Assembly (NCBI GenBank): GCA_018970025.1
Contig: JAGWXF010000001.1
Coordinates: 62,001-126,000 of the forward strand
Reading direction: 5' to 3'
DNA length: 64,000 nucleotides
Origin: Actinomycetales bacterium
GTDB taxonomy: Bacteria; Actinomycetota; Actinomycetes; S36-B12
The position numbers were made by a program, and so were the translations under genes. This document shows, piece by piece, positions 17,572 to 25,894 of this stretch (the first letter of the stretch is position 1; each line of letters begins with the position of its first letter). The notes under the pieces were generated by a model, which was not told the origin of the DNA, ran no database searches, and saw only the letters and a program-made list of their open reading frames with translations.

Positions 17572-18470
17572 GCGTCGGCCTTCTTCGTGAGGGATTCACC
17601 GGTCTCCGTCAGGGCAGCATCGTGATGGGCGCCCAGGTAGGCGTCGATCACCACTGGGTCGCGCATGACGTGGGCTGGCGGCCCCTCAGCGATGACGGTG
17701 CCCTGCGCCATGACGATGACCCAGTCGCTGATGTCTCGAACCATGTCCATGTCGTGCTCGACGAAGAAGATGGTGATGCCCTCCTCGCGCAGCTCCTTGA
17801 TGTGCTCCAGCAGTGACTGGGTCAGCGCCGGATTCACCCCGGCCATCGGCTCGTCGAGCATCAGCATCGTGGGATTCGCCATCATGGCGCGAGCCATCTC
17901 CAGCAGCTTGCGCTGGCCACCGGAGAGCGCTCCGGCGAACTCATCCTTGACATGGATGAGGTTGAACTTCTCGAGCATCGCGATCGCGCGGTCGGTGTTC
18001 TCCTGCTCCTGCCGTCGCCACAGACCCGGGACAAGTGCGGTGAACAGGCCCTCCCCCCGCTGGCCCTGCGCACCCAGTCGCATGTTCTCGAGCACGGTGA
18101 GCTTGCTGAGCACCTTGGTGAGCTGGAAGGTGCGCACCATCCCATCGCGCGCCACCCGGTAGGCGGGCTTGCCCGCAAGCGGACGACCCTCGAAGGACCA
18201 GGTGCCCGAGTTGGGCGGGTCGAATCCGGTAACGACGTTGAAGAAGGTGGTCTTCCCCGCGCCGTTCGGTCCGATCAGGGCCGTTATCGAGCCCCGCTGC
18301 ACTTCCAAGTGGGAGACGTCCACCGCCACCAGGCCACCAAAGGACCGGTTGATGGTGTCGCCGATGAAGATCGGGTCGGGCTTGGGCGCTCCCGGTACGG
18401 GCGCGACGTACTCCAGCGTACCCCTGACCAGGGCTGCCTGCTGGCGGTTCACTTCCGGACTAGCGCTCAT
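17568..18470 (-). CDS. livG: Branched-chain amino acid ABC transporter ATP-binding protein LivG
   Basis: Second ATPase of the Liv importer. 300 residues: Walker A GPNGAGKTT, signature ALSGGQRKLLEMARAM, Walker B LMLDEPMAGVNP and the LivG-type VEHDMDMV switch His. A loop GQRGEGLFTALVPGLWRRQEQ between the Q-loop and signature is typical of LivG. An N-terminal tail of about 35 residues precedes the domain. The start lies within the end of livM (11-base overlap). Confidence 0.94.
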   Translation of the reverse strand: MSASPEVNRQQAALVRGTLEYVAPVPGAPKPDPIFIGDTINRSFGGLVAVDVSHLEVQRGSITALIGPNGAGKTTFFNVVTGFDPPNSGTWSFEGRPLAGKPAYRVARDGMVRTFQLTKVLSKLTVLENMRLGAQGQRGEGLFTALVPGLWRRQEQENTDRAIAMLEKFNLIHVKDEFAGALSGGQRKLLEMARAMMANPTMLMLDEPMAGVNPALTQSLLEHIKELREEGITIFFVEHDMDMVRDISDWVIVMAQGTVIAEGPPAHVMRDPVVIDAYLGAHHDAALTETGESLTKKADA

Positions 18471-19449
18471 CGAGTGCCAACTCCTTCTTGTCGCCGAAGA
18501 TGCCCTGCGGTCGGAAGATCATCAGCAGCATTAGCCCGATGCCGACGAGCATGAAGCGGACCTGGCCGATCTGATCGGTGCTCAGGATGTCGCTGGAAAT
18601 GTATCCCGCCCGCACGGCGTTGTTCAGGAGCTCGCTGATGAAGACGAGCAGGAACCAGAAGATCATGGAACCGATGATCGGACCGAAGACGCGCGCTGCG
18701 CCCCCGAGGATCACGATCACGTAGACGTAGAAGGTCAGGGTTGTCGCGTAGTTGTCCGGCTGGACCGACTGGGCCGCCATGGCGAAGATGACCCCGGCCA
18801 GGGAACCGATAACACCGCCGAGCACGAGAGCCTGCATCTTGTAGAGGTAGACGTTCTTGCCGAGGCTGCGGACGGCGTCCTCATCCTCTCGGATCGACTT
18901 CAGCACCCGGCCCCATGGCGAGCGCATGAGCAGCCAGGTCAGCAGGGCGATGATGGCAACGAGCGCCCAGCCGTTCAGCACGACCCACAGGTCGTTCTTG
19001 CTGAATCGAAGGACGAAGAAGTCGATCCCTTCGAACGGATTGAGGGCATACCAATCGGCCGCGTACTTTCCGCTGATGCCGTCGGAACCACCGAGGTAGT
19101 CGTTGAGTGTGACGGAGCGAGCGACCTGCCGGATGATCTCGGCGGCCGCGATCGTGACGATGGCGAGGTAGTCGGCCCGCAGGCGGAGCGTAGGTACGCC
19201 CAGGATCAGCCCGAAGAGGATGGATCCGATGACGCCGCAGATGATGGCCAGCCACAAGGGCCATCCGACCGTGACGACGAGGACTGCTACGGCATAGGCG
19301 CCGATCGCGGCAAAGCCGGCTTGGCCGAAGTTGAGCAGCCCGGCGTACCCGAACTGGATATTCACGCCGAGGGCGGCGAGGCAGTACACAACGGCAGCTA
19401 CGCCTACCATCTGGGTGAATGAGTTCTGGAAGATCGACAACCAGTCCAT
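18460..19449 (-). CDS. livM: Branched-chain amino acid ABC transporter permease LivM
   Basis: Integral membrane subunit of the Liv importer. 329 residues with about nine hydrophobic segments. Family signatures are NIQFGYAGLLNFGQAGFAAIGAYA near the N-terminus and LRLRADYLAIVTIAAAEIIR in the cytoplasmic coupling region. The C-terminus reads GIGLMLLMIFRPQGIFG, the standard end of this family. It follows livH by 12 bases. Confidence 0.94.
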   Translation of the reverse strand: MDWLSIFQNSFTQMVGVAAVVYCLAALGVNIQFGYAGLLNFGQAGFAAIGAYAVAVLVVTVGWPLWLAIICGVIGSILFGLILGVPTLRLRADYLAIVTIAAAEIIRQVARSVTLNDYLGGSDGISGKYAADWYALNPFEGIDFFVLRFSKNDLWVVLNGWALVAIIALLTWLLMRSPWGRVLKSIREDEDAVRSLGKNVYLYKMQALVLGGVIGSLAGVIFAMAAQSVQPDNYATTLTFYVYVIVILGGAARVFGPIIGSMIFWFLLVFISELLNNAVRAGYISSDILSTDQIGQVRFMLVGIGLMLLMIFRPQGIFGDKKELALDER

Positions 19450-19461
19450 GTCCTGACCCCT

Positions 19462-20844
19462 CTACCCGATCCGCTCGGCCTTGCCGAGGATGCCCTGCGG
19501 GCGTATCAGCAGGATGATGATGAGCACGACAAGCGCGCCGACGTACTTCAGCTCGGTCGGGATGATCAAGGTCGATAGCTGCACGAGCAGGCCGACGATG
19601 ATGGAGCCGAGGATGGCGCCGAACGCCGTCCCCAGTCCTCCCAGGACGCTGCCCGCGAATACCAGGAGCAGGATGGTGAAGCCCATCTGCCAGCTCACAC
19701 CGACCTGCAGGCCCAGCATGATGCCGGAGAACGACGCCAGACCGGCGCCGAGGACCCACACGGTGCTGATGACCTTCTCCACGTCGATTCCCGAGGCCGA
19801 CGCAAGGGCCGGATTGTCGGCAACCGCGCGGGTCGCCTTCCCGGCCTGGGTCTTCAACAGCCAGAAGGTCGTCAGGGCGATCAGGAGGATCCCGATCGTG
19901 CTGGAGATGAGATCCTTCGGCGTGATCAGCACGGGGCCGATCTCGATACCAGCCTGACCGGCGTATGCATCGAAGCTGCGGGTCTGGCCGCCGAAGATGA
20001 ACAGGAAGAAGTAGCGAAGGAACAGGCCCAGGCCGATCGAGACCACCAGGGCCGCGATGAGGCCGGTACCTCGCTTGCGCAGTGGCTTCCACAGGTATCG
20101 GTTCTGCACCCACCCGCCCACGAACGCAGAGACGACCACGGCAAGGGCGGCTGACAGGATGAGGGGGAGTCCGACGACTCCATTGAAGAAGTAGGTCGAC
20201 AGGCCCCCGAGTGCGATGAGCTCGCCATGGGCGAAGTTCGTCAGCTTGGTCGTCCCGAAGACCAGGCTCAGGCCTACTGCTGCGAGGGCAATCACGATGC
20301 CGAAGATCAGGCCGTCCACGGTGAGCTGCGGGATCTGGCTCCACTTGCTGGCAGGTGCGTCTGCGCTTGGCGCCGTCCCGCCTTCGCCGGCTGTCCCCGC
20401 AGCAAGCTTGAACAGCACCGTCTGCACTCGTCCCTCAGACAGGACATTCACCTTGGCCGTGACCTTCGATTGGTCTGCGAGCGTCAAGCCGTCCGGAAGG
20501 GTGGTCTGGTCGATCGTCACCTCATACTTGCCGGCGCTTGGCACCTGCACGAGCCATGTGCCGTCGGCCGCGGTCGTCACGGTCTGGGGCGTGCCATCGG
20601 CTCCCGTGACGGTGATGGAGACGCCCGCGATGCCCGAGCCGCTGACCGGGTCCTTCACCGTGCCCTTCAGGCCGGTATCGGCGGCCAGCGCCGGCAGCAC
20701 ACTGGCTCCCAGCCCCAGGAGGAGCGCGCCGACGCCAGCAAGCGACCGGAGAGCCCAGCGACGTCGAAGGAGCCCAGCCCTGGTGTCGCGACGGTGCGCC
20801 AGGAGCCCCGGCCCGTCGTCAACGACGCGCAATCGTGTGCGCAC
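19462..20844 (-). CDS. livH: LivH permease fused to an N-terminal exported beta-sandwich-like domain
   Basis: 460 residues, far longer than usual LivH (about 290-310). Residues 1-54 look like a signal sequence (RRRWALRSLAGVGALLLGLG, then PALA-AD). Residues about 57-147 form a separate domain with a carboxypeptidase-regulatory/Cna-B-like pattern (KDPVSGSGIAGVSITVTGAD, TTAADGTWLVQVPSAGKYEV). A Gly/Ala/Pro linker (148-168) leads to the permease, which begins about residue 172 and shows VFGTTKLTNFAHGELIALGG and the C-terminal RPQGILG. The GTG start follows GGGAGGGA. The extra domain should lie outside the membrane, near the docked binding protein. Confidence 0.9.
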   Translation of the reverse strand: MRTRLRVVDDGPGLLAHRRDTRAGLLRRRWALRSLAGVGALLLGLGASVLPALAADTGLKGTVKDPVSGSGIAGVSITVTGADGTPQTVTTAADGTWLVQVPSAGKYEVTIDQTTLPDGLTLADQSKVTAKVNVLSEGRVQTVLFKLAAGTAGEGGTAPSADAPASKWSQIPQLTVDGLIFGIVIALAAVGLSLVFGTTKLTNFAHGELIALGGLSTYFFNGVVGLPLILSAALAVVVSAFVGGWVQNRYLWKPLRKRGTGLIAALVVSIGLGLFLRYFFLFIFGGQTRSFDAYAGQAGIEIGPVLITPKDLISSTIGILLIALTTFWLLKTQAGKATRAVADNPALASASGIDVEKVISTVWVLGAGLASFSGIMLGLQVGVSWQMGFTILLLVFAGSVLGGLGTAFGAILGSIIVGLLVQLSTLIIPTELKYVGALVVLIIILLIRPQGILGKAERIG

Positions 20845-20915
20845 GTATCCCTCCCAAGACTCGTCCGCGCCAGTGCGGTACCGCCAGCACCCGCAAGCGT
20901 GCGCGGGATCGTGCG

Positions 20916-20921
20916 AGCATA
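20916..20921 (-). promoter_or_regulatory. Candidate -10 for livHMGF
   Basis: TATGCT on the minus strand, which would give a leader of about 65 bases with GGGAGGGA before the livH GTG. No clear -35 at standard spacing. Confidence 0.3.
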
Positions 20922-20979
20922 GCCAGACGACGCCCCCGGGGATATCCCAACGATGGAACTCGCCCCGAACCTGACATCC

Positions 20980-21441
20980 CTAAGCGCGCGCCGGCCGAAC
21001 CACGCAGGTGAGCCGAGCCGTGCAGACCGCGCGCTCGTCAGCGTCGACGACGCGGATGTCGTACGTCGCTACTGACGAGCCCTCGTGCAGTGGCACGGCG
21101 GTGCCATAGACGACACCGTCGCGCACGGCCCGATGATGGGTGCACGACAGCTCGATGCCCATCGCGATCCGGTCGGGTCCGCCGTGCACCGCGGCCGCAA
21201 TCGATCCCAGGGTCTCGGCGAGGACGGCGCTGGCACCCCCGTGCAGGAGTCCGTAGGGCTGGGTGTTCCCGGCTACCGGCATCGACCCGGCCACCAGCCC
21301 GGGCCGGGCCTCGGTGATCTGGATCCCCATGCGCTCCACCAGGGTGCCGGCACTGGCCTGGTCGAAGTACGCGCGCAGGTCGGCCTGGGCCCTGCTCGAT
21401 GCCGAATCCCTGCTGTCGCCTGTCGGGTCACTGCTGGTCAT
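20980..21441 (-). CDS. Hotdog-fold thioesterase (PaaI/YdiI-like)
   Basis: Predicted acyl-CoA thioesterase. 153 residues with the family core NTQPYGLLHGGASAVLAETLGS (HGG substrate-binding motif with catalytic Glu) and a C-terminal beta strand set ending VCTARLTCVVRP. Start ATG 21441 is preferred because a -10-like TACAGT lies six bases upstream on the same strand; the frame is open much further but only antisense to polA. Divergent from polA. Substrate unknown; menaquinone-pathway hydrolysis of DHNA-CoA is one known role of relatives. Confidence 0.88.
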   Translation of the reverse strand: MTSSDPTGDSRDSASSRAQADLRAYFDQASAGTLVERMGIQITEARPGLVAGSMPVAGNTQPYGLLHGGASAVLAETLGSIAAAVHGGPDRIAMGIELSCTHHRAVRDGVVYGTAVPLHEGSSVATYDIRVVDADERAVCTARLTCVVRPARA

Positions 21442-21447
21442 GTGGTC

Positions 21448-21453
21448 ACTGTA
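21448..21453 (-). promoter_or_regulatory. -10-like hexamer for leaderless thioesterase
   Basis: TACAGT on the minus strand, six bases before ATG 21441. It faces away from the polA -10 only 15 bases further on. Confidence 0.4.
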
Positions 21454-21468
21454 GGGCGCGCCGATCCC

Positions 21469-21474
21469 TAGGAT
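21469..21474 (+). promoter_or_regulatory. -10-like hexamer for leaderless polA
   Basis: TAGGAT followed by six bases and GTG 21481. No Shine-Dalgarno is available in those six bases. Confidence 0.45.
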
Positions 21475-21480
21475 CATCGA

Positions 21481-24126
21481 GTGCCGGCCGACCGAGTCCT
21501 GCTTCTCGACGGCCACTCGCTTGCCTACCGGGCGTTCTACGCCCTGCCCGTCGAGAACTTCTCGACCACGACCGGCCAGCCGACGAACGCGGTCTACGGC
21601 TTTGCCTCGATGCTCATCAATGTGCTGCGCGACGAGCAGCCGACCCATGTGGTGGTCGCCTTCGACGTCTCCCGCCAGACCTTCCGCTCGCAGGCATATC
21701 CGGAGTACAAGGCCACCCGGCAGGCGACACCGGGGGAATTCACGGGTCAGGTACCGCTCATCAAGGAGCTGCTCGGCGCGCTGGGCATCCCGGCGGTCGA
21801 GTCCGACGGATTCGAGGCGGACGACATCATCGCGACGCTGGCCGACCAGGCGATCGCCCACGGCGCTGACGTCCTGATCGTGACCGGCGATCGTGACGCA
21901 TTCCAGCTGGTCACCGAGAAGGTCACCGTTCTGTACCCGCGCAAGGGGGTCTCGGACCTCGCCCGGATGACGCCGGAGGCGGTTGAGGAGAAGTACGGCC
22001 TGACGCCGGGCCAGTACCCGGACTACGCCGCCCTCCGCGGGGATCCCAGCGACAACCTGCCGGGCATCCCAGGTGTGGGGGAGAAGACGGCCACGAAGTG
22101 GATCGCCCAGTACGGATCGCTGGCCGCGCTGGTCGACCATGTCGACGAGGTCACCGGCAAGGCCGGGGACGCCCTGCGCACCGCGCTGCCACAGGTCCTG
22201 GTGAATCGCCAGCTCACGGCCCTGCGCTCGGATGTCCCGGTGAGCGTCGACGTGCTCGACTGCCCGCGGCTGCCGTGGGATGTCCCGGCCGTGGACCGGC
22301 TGTTCGACACCCTGCAGTTCCGGGCGCTGCGTGAGCGGCTCCTGGCCGTCGATGTCGGCGGCGGCGACAGCCTGGTCCTCGTGCAGCCCGCTGTCGATGC
22401 GCGGCTGCTGACGGCCCAGGAGGTGCCCGGCTGGCTCGCGTCGCTGCAGGCTCCCGTGGCGGTCGCATTCCAGGGCGCCTGGGGCCGGGGCACCGGCGAG
22501 CTGGAGGCGATCGCCGTGTGCGATTCCCGGGGAGCCTGCGGGATCTGCGACCTGCGCGACGCCGGCATCCGTTCCACGGTCCTGCCATGGCTGGCAGACC
22601 CGGCGGTCCGCATCGAGATACATGACGCCAAGGGCCCCCTGCTGGCCCTCAAGCAGCTCGGCAGCGACCTCGGCGGCCTGGTGATGGATACCGCCCTCGC
22701 CGCGTACCTCGCCGGCCCGGGCCAGCGCTCATTCGCCCTGGAGGACGTCACCGAGCGACTCCTGGGCCGGCCTTTGGATGCCGCGAAGGATGCTGGCCAG
22801 CTCGCATTCGAGGGCGACGACCATGCCGGCCTGGCAGCACGTGCCGTCGCCGTGCGCGACCTGGCCGACGTCCTGGGCCGGACCCTGCTGGCCGAGGGCA
22901 CGATGGGAGTCCTGGCGGATATCGAGCTGCCCCTGGTCGACGTCCTCGCAGGCATGGAGCGAGTCGGCATCGCCCTGGACGTCCCCGGGCTGCATGCCCT
23001 GTCCGGCGAGTTCGGTGCTGACATGCAGGCCGCCGAGCAGCGTGCCCACCAGATCGTGGGCCGGCAGTTCAACCTGGGCTCGCCCAAGCAGCTGCAGGAG
23101 ATCCTGTTCACCGAGCGTCGGCTGCCCAAGACCAAGAAGATCAAGACCGGCTACACCACGGACGCCGAGGCACTCCAGGGGCTCTTCGAGCGAACGCAGG
23201 ACCCGCTGCTGGAGCAGTTGCTCGCGTGGCGCGACCGATCACGGCTGCGGCAGACCGTCGACGGGCTGATCCCGCTGGCGGATGCCCGGCACCGGGTGCA
23301 CACGACGTTCAACCAGACGGTTGCCGCGACGGGCCGGCTCTCGAGCACCGACCCCAACCTGCAGAACATCCCGATCCGCACGGACGCGGGGCGCCGGATC
23401 CGGGCCTGCTTCGTCGTCGGGGAGGGCTTCGAGTCCCTGATGACGGCCGACTACAGCCAGATCGAGATGCGGATCATGGCCCATGTCTCGGCCGATGCCG
23501 GCTTGATCGAGGCATTCCGCAGCGGGGAGGATCTCCACACCACGGTTGCCAGCCAGGTCTTCGGCGTCCCGGCCGGCGAGGTCGACGCCGAGATGAGGCG
23601 CCGGATCAAGGCCATGTCCTACGGCCTGGCCTATGGGCTGTCCGCCTTCGGCCTGGCCCAGCAGCTCGGGATCGGCAATGACGAGGCGCGAGCCCTCATG
23701 GACGAGTACTTCACCCGGTTCGGGGGAGTCCGGGACTACCTCGCGGAGGTCGTGGACCAGGCCCGTGTCCAGGGGTATACGCAGACCCTGCTCGGTCGTC
23801 GCCGGTACCTGCCCGACCTGACCAGCGACAACCGGCAGCGCAGGGAGATGGCCGAGCGGATGGCCCTGAATGCGCCGATCCAGGGCACCGCAGCCGACAT
23901 CGTCAAGATCGCCATGCTGCGGGTCAACGAGCGGATCGCCGCCGAGGGGCTCCGCAGCCGGATGCTCCTGCAGGTGCACGACGAGCTGGTGCTGGAGGTC
24001 GCACCGGGGGAGCGGGAGACCCTGGAGGGGATCGTCCGGGCGGGGATGGGGGCGGCCGCGGACCTGCGCGTCCCGCTGGACGTGTCGGTCGGCTTCGGAC
24101 CGAACTGGGAGGCAGCAGCGCACTGA
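21481..24126 (+). CDS. polA: DNA polymerase I
   Basis: Gap filling, primer removal and repair synthesis. Its 881 residues comprise an N-terminal 5' nuclease (about 1-300; LLLDGHSLAYRAFYAL, DRDAFQLV, GDPSDNLPGIPGVGEKTA), a degenerate 3'-5' exonuclease region (about 310-470) and the A-family polymerase (about 480-881). Polymerase motif A is DYSQIEMRIMAH, motif B RRRIKAMSYGLAYG and motif C VHDELVLEV. The first exonuclease motif reads VAFQGAWGRG and lacks the catalytic Asp/Glu, so proofreading is not expected, as in other actinobacterial Pol I. Start GTG 21481. Confidence 0.97.
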   Translation: MPADRVLLLDGHSLAYRAFYALPVENFSTTTGQPTNAVYGFASMLINVLRDEQPTHVVVAFDVSRQTFRSQAYPEYKATRQATPGEFTGQVPLIKELLGALGIPAVESDGFEADDIIATLADQAIAHGADVLIVTGDRDAFQLVTEKVTVLYPRKGVSDLARMTPEAVEEKYGLTPGQYPDYAALRGDPSDNLPGIPGVGEKTATKWIAQYGSLAALVDHVDEVTGKAGDALRTALPQVLVNRQLTALRSDVPVSVDVLDCPRLPWDVPAVDRLFDTLQFRALRERLLAVDVGGGDSLVLVQPAVDARLLTAQEVPGWLASLQAPVAVAFQGAWGRGTGELEAIAVCDSRGACGICDLRDAGIRSTVLPWLADPAVRIEIHDAKGPLLALKQLGSDLGGLVMDTALAAYLAGPGQRSFALEDVTERLLGRPLDAAKDAGQLAFEGDDHAGLAARAVAVRDLADVLGRTLLAEGTMGVLADIELPLVDVLAGMERVGIALDVPGLHALSGEFGADMQAAEQRAHQIVGRQFNLGSPKQLQEILFTERRLPKTKKIKTGYTTDAEALQGLFERTQDPLLEQLLAWRDRSRLRQTVDGLIPLADARHRVHTTFNQTVAATGRLSSTDPNLQNIPIRTDAGRRIRACFVVGEGFESLMTADYSQIEMRIMAHVSADAGLIEAFRSGEDLHTTVASQVFGVPAGEVDAEMRRRIKAMSYGLAYGLSAFGLAQQLGIGNDEARALMDEYFTRFGGVRDYLAEVVDQARVQGYTQTLLGRRRYLPDLTSDNRQRREMAERMALNAPIQGTAADIVKIAMLRVNERIAAEGLRSRMLLQVHDELVLEVAPGERETLEGIVRAGMGAAADLRVPLDVSVGFGPNWEAAAH

Positions 24127-24128
24127 GG

Positions 24129-24160
24129 CCCCTGCCAGGGGTGGACTGGTGATGCCAGTC
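24129..24160 (+). terminator. Two small inverted repeats after polA, weak terminator candidates
   Basis: CCCCTGCCAGGGG (24129-24141) and GACTGG-TGATG-CCAGTC (24144-24160) follow the polA stop. Neither is followed by a T tract, so termination is only possible, not shown. Confidence 0.3.
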
Positions 24161-24169
24161 AAGGGGTGG

Positions 24170-24200
24170 TGACGGCCGGGGCGGCAGGCTCGCGTAGGCT
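24170..24200 (+). promoter_or_regulatory. Candidate promoter for rpsA
   Basis: TGACGG (24170-24175) and TAGGCT (24195-24200) are separated by 19 bases, giving a leader of about 46 bases before ATG 24253. The leader is pyrimidine-rich (CCTGTCCCTGTCCCTTCTC) and lacks a Shine-Dalgarno. Confidence 0.4.
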
Positions 24201-24252
24201 GGCGAGGCTAACCTGTCCCTGTCCCTTCTCACCCCGACGGATCAACTCCTCC

Positions 24253-25710
24253 ATGACCGCACCTACGAGCACGACCCCGGCGCAGATCGCCGTCAATGAC
24301 ATCGGCTCGGCTGAGGACTTCCTCGCCGCGATCGATTCCACGATCAAGTACTTCAACGACGGCGACATCGTCGAGGGCACGATCGTCAAGGTCGACCGAG
24401 ACGAGGTCCTGCTGGACATCGGCTACAAGACCGAAGGCGTCATTCCCTCCCGCGAGCTGTCGATCAAGCACGATGTCGATCCGAGCCAGGTCGTGTCCGT
24501 GGGGGATCGAGTCGAGGCCCTGGTCCTGCAGAAGGAGGACAAGGAAGGCCGGCTGATCCTGTCGAAGAAGCGGGCACAGTACGAGCGGGCGTGGGGCACG
24601 ATCGAGAAGATCAAGGACGAGGACGGCGTCGTCGAGGGCGCTGTCATCGAGGTCGTCAAGGGCGGCCTGATCATCGACATCGGCCTGCGTGGCTTCCTGC
24701 CGGCCTCGCTGGTCGAGATGCGCCGGGTGCGCGACCTGCAGCCCTATGTCGGCAAGACCCTCGAGGCCAAGATCATCGAGCTGGACAAGAACCGCAACAA
24801 CGTGGTGCTGTCCCGCCGGGCCTGGCTGGAGCAGACCCAAAGCGAGGTCCGCCAGACCTTCCTGACCCAGCTGCAGAAGGGCCAGGTACGCAGCGGTGTC
24901 GTGTCGTCGATCGTGAACTTCGGCGCATTCGTCGACCTGGGCGGGGTCGACGGCCTCGTGCACGTCTCCGAGCTCTCCTGGAAGCACATCGACCACCCGT
25001 CCGAGGTCGTCGAGGTCGGCCAGGAGGTCACCGTCGAGGTCCTGGACGTCGACATGGACCGCGAGCGGGTATCCCTGTCGCTCAAGGCAACCCAGGAGGA
25101 CCCCTGGCAGCACTTCGCTCGCACGCACGCCATCAGCCAGGTCGTGCCCGGCAAGGTCACCAAGCTGGTGCCGTTCGGTGCGTTCGTGCGCGTCGAGGAG
25201 GGCATCGAGGGGCTGGTCCACATCTCCGAGCTGGCTGAGCGGCATATCGAGCTGCCCGAGCAGATCGTCCAGGTCAACGACGAGATCTTCGTCAAGGTCA
25301 TCGACATCGACCTCGAGCGGCGCCGGATCTCGCTGTCGCTCAAGCAGGCCAATGACTCCTCCGATGCGCAGGCGGTGGAGGAGTTCGATCCGTACCTGTA
25401 CGGCATGGCCCCGGCCTTCGACGAGTCGGGCACCTACATCGGGCCCGAGGGCTTCGACCCGGAGACGGGGGAGTGGAAGGCCGGCTTCGAGGACCAGCGG
25501 GCGCAGTGGGAGCGGGAGTACGCCGAGGCCCACGCTCGCTGGGAGGCCCATCGCAAGCAGATCGAGGAAGCCAGGTCAGCGGATCAGGCTGCGGCCCTGG
25601 AGTCGGGGGAGAACCTCTCCTCGTACTCGTCGCAGACGAATGCCGATGCGGGCGCCCTGGCCTCGGACGAGGCCCTGCAGGCCCTACGCGACAAGCTCGC
25701 CGGCGACTGA
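24253..25710 (+). CDS. rpsA: Small ribosomal subunit protein S1 (bS1)
   Basis: mRNA-binding ribosomal protein. 485 residues with four S1 domains, the actinobacterial form: domain 1 (GDIVEGTIVKVDRDEVLLDI), domain 2 (GVVEGAVIEVVKGGLIIDIG), domain 3 (GQVRSGVVSSIVNFGAFVDL) and domain 4 (GKVTKLVPFGAFVRVEEGIE). An acidic, Gln/Ala-rich C-terminal tail of about 100 residues follows, including AQWEREYAEAHARWEAHRKQ. The ATG at 24253 gives the standard N-terminus; the upstream open frame is leader. Lack of a Shine-Dalgarno before the start is also a feature of rpsA in other bacteria, where S1 represses its own translation. Confidence 0.96.
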   Translation: MTAPTSTTPAQIAVNDIGSAEDFLAAIDSTIKYFNDGDIVEGTIVKVDRDEVLLDIGYKTEGVIPSRELSIKHDVDPSQVVSVGDRVEALVLQKEDKEGRLILSKKRAQYERAWGTIEKIKDEDGVVEGAVIEVVKGGLIIDIGLRGFLPASLVEMRRVRDLQPYVGKTLEAKIIELDKNRNNVVLSRRAWLEQTQSEVRQTFLTQLQKGQVRSGVVSSIVNFGAFVDLGGVDGLVHVSELSWKHIDHPSEVVEVGQEVTVEVLDVDMDRERVSLSLKATQEDPWQHFARTHAISQVVPGKVTKLVPFGAFVRVEEGIEGLVHISELAERHIELPEQIVQVNDEIFVKVIDIDLERRRISLSLKQANDSSDAQAVEEFDPYLYGMAPAFDESGTYIGPEGFDPETGEWKAGFEDQRAQWEREYAEAHARWEAHRKQIEEARSADQAAALESGENLSSYSSQTNADAGALASDEALQALRDKLAGD

Positions 25711-25780
25711 TCACCGTCGCTTCTGCAGCAGGGGCCGGGGCCGATCTCAATCGGTATCCGGCCCTTCCTGCGCGTTGCCC

Positions 25781-25786
25781 TATCGT
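25781..25786 (+). promoter_or_regulatory. -10-like hexamer in front of the coaE leader array
   Basis: TATCGT followed by six bases and GTG 25793, the first base triplet of the 17-bp repeat array. Predicted transcripts would start at that GTG. Confidence 0.4.
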
Positions 25787-25792
25787 GCGCGG

Positions 25793-25894
25793 GTGAGGTC
25801 GCTTTGTGCGTGAGGTCGCTTTGTGCGTGAGGTCGCTTTGTGCGTGAGGTTGCTTTGTGCGTGAGGTTGCTTTGTGCGTGAGGTTGCTTTGTGC
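25793..25894 (+). repeat. 17-bp x6 tandem array made of chained six-codon mini-ORFs
   Basis: Six perfectly adjacent units: units 1-3 are GTGAGGTCGCTTTGTGC and units 4-6 are GTGAGGTTGCTTTGTGC. Each unit opens with GTG and, read with the first bases of the next unit, encodes M-R-S-L-C-A (or M-R-L-L-C-A) then TGA; the stop overlaps the next GTG as GTGA. The sixth closes with TAA at 25896-25898. AAGGATCGGG and then coaE follow. There are no spacers, so it is not CRISPR. Confidence 0.9.

Noticed and set aside
25793-25894. CRISPR array
   Set aside because: The six 17-bp units are directly adjacent with no spacers, and no cas genes are in the window.
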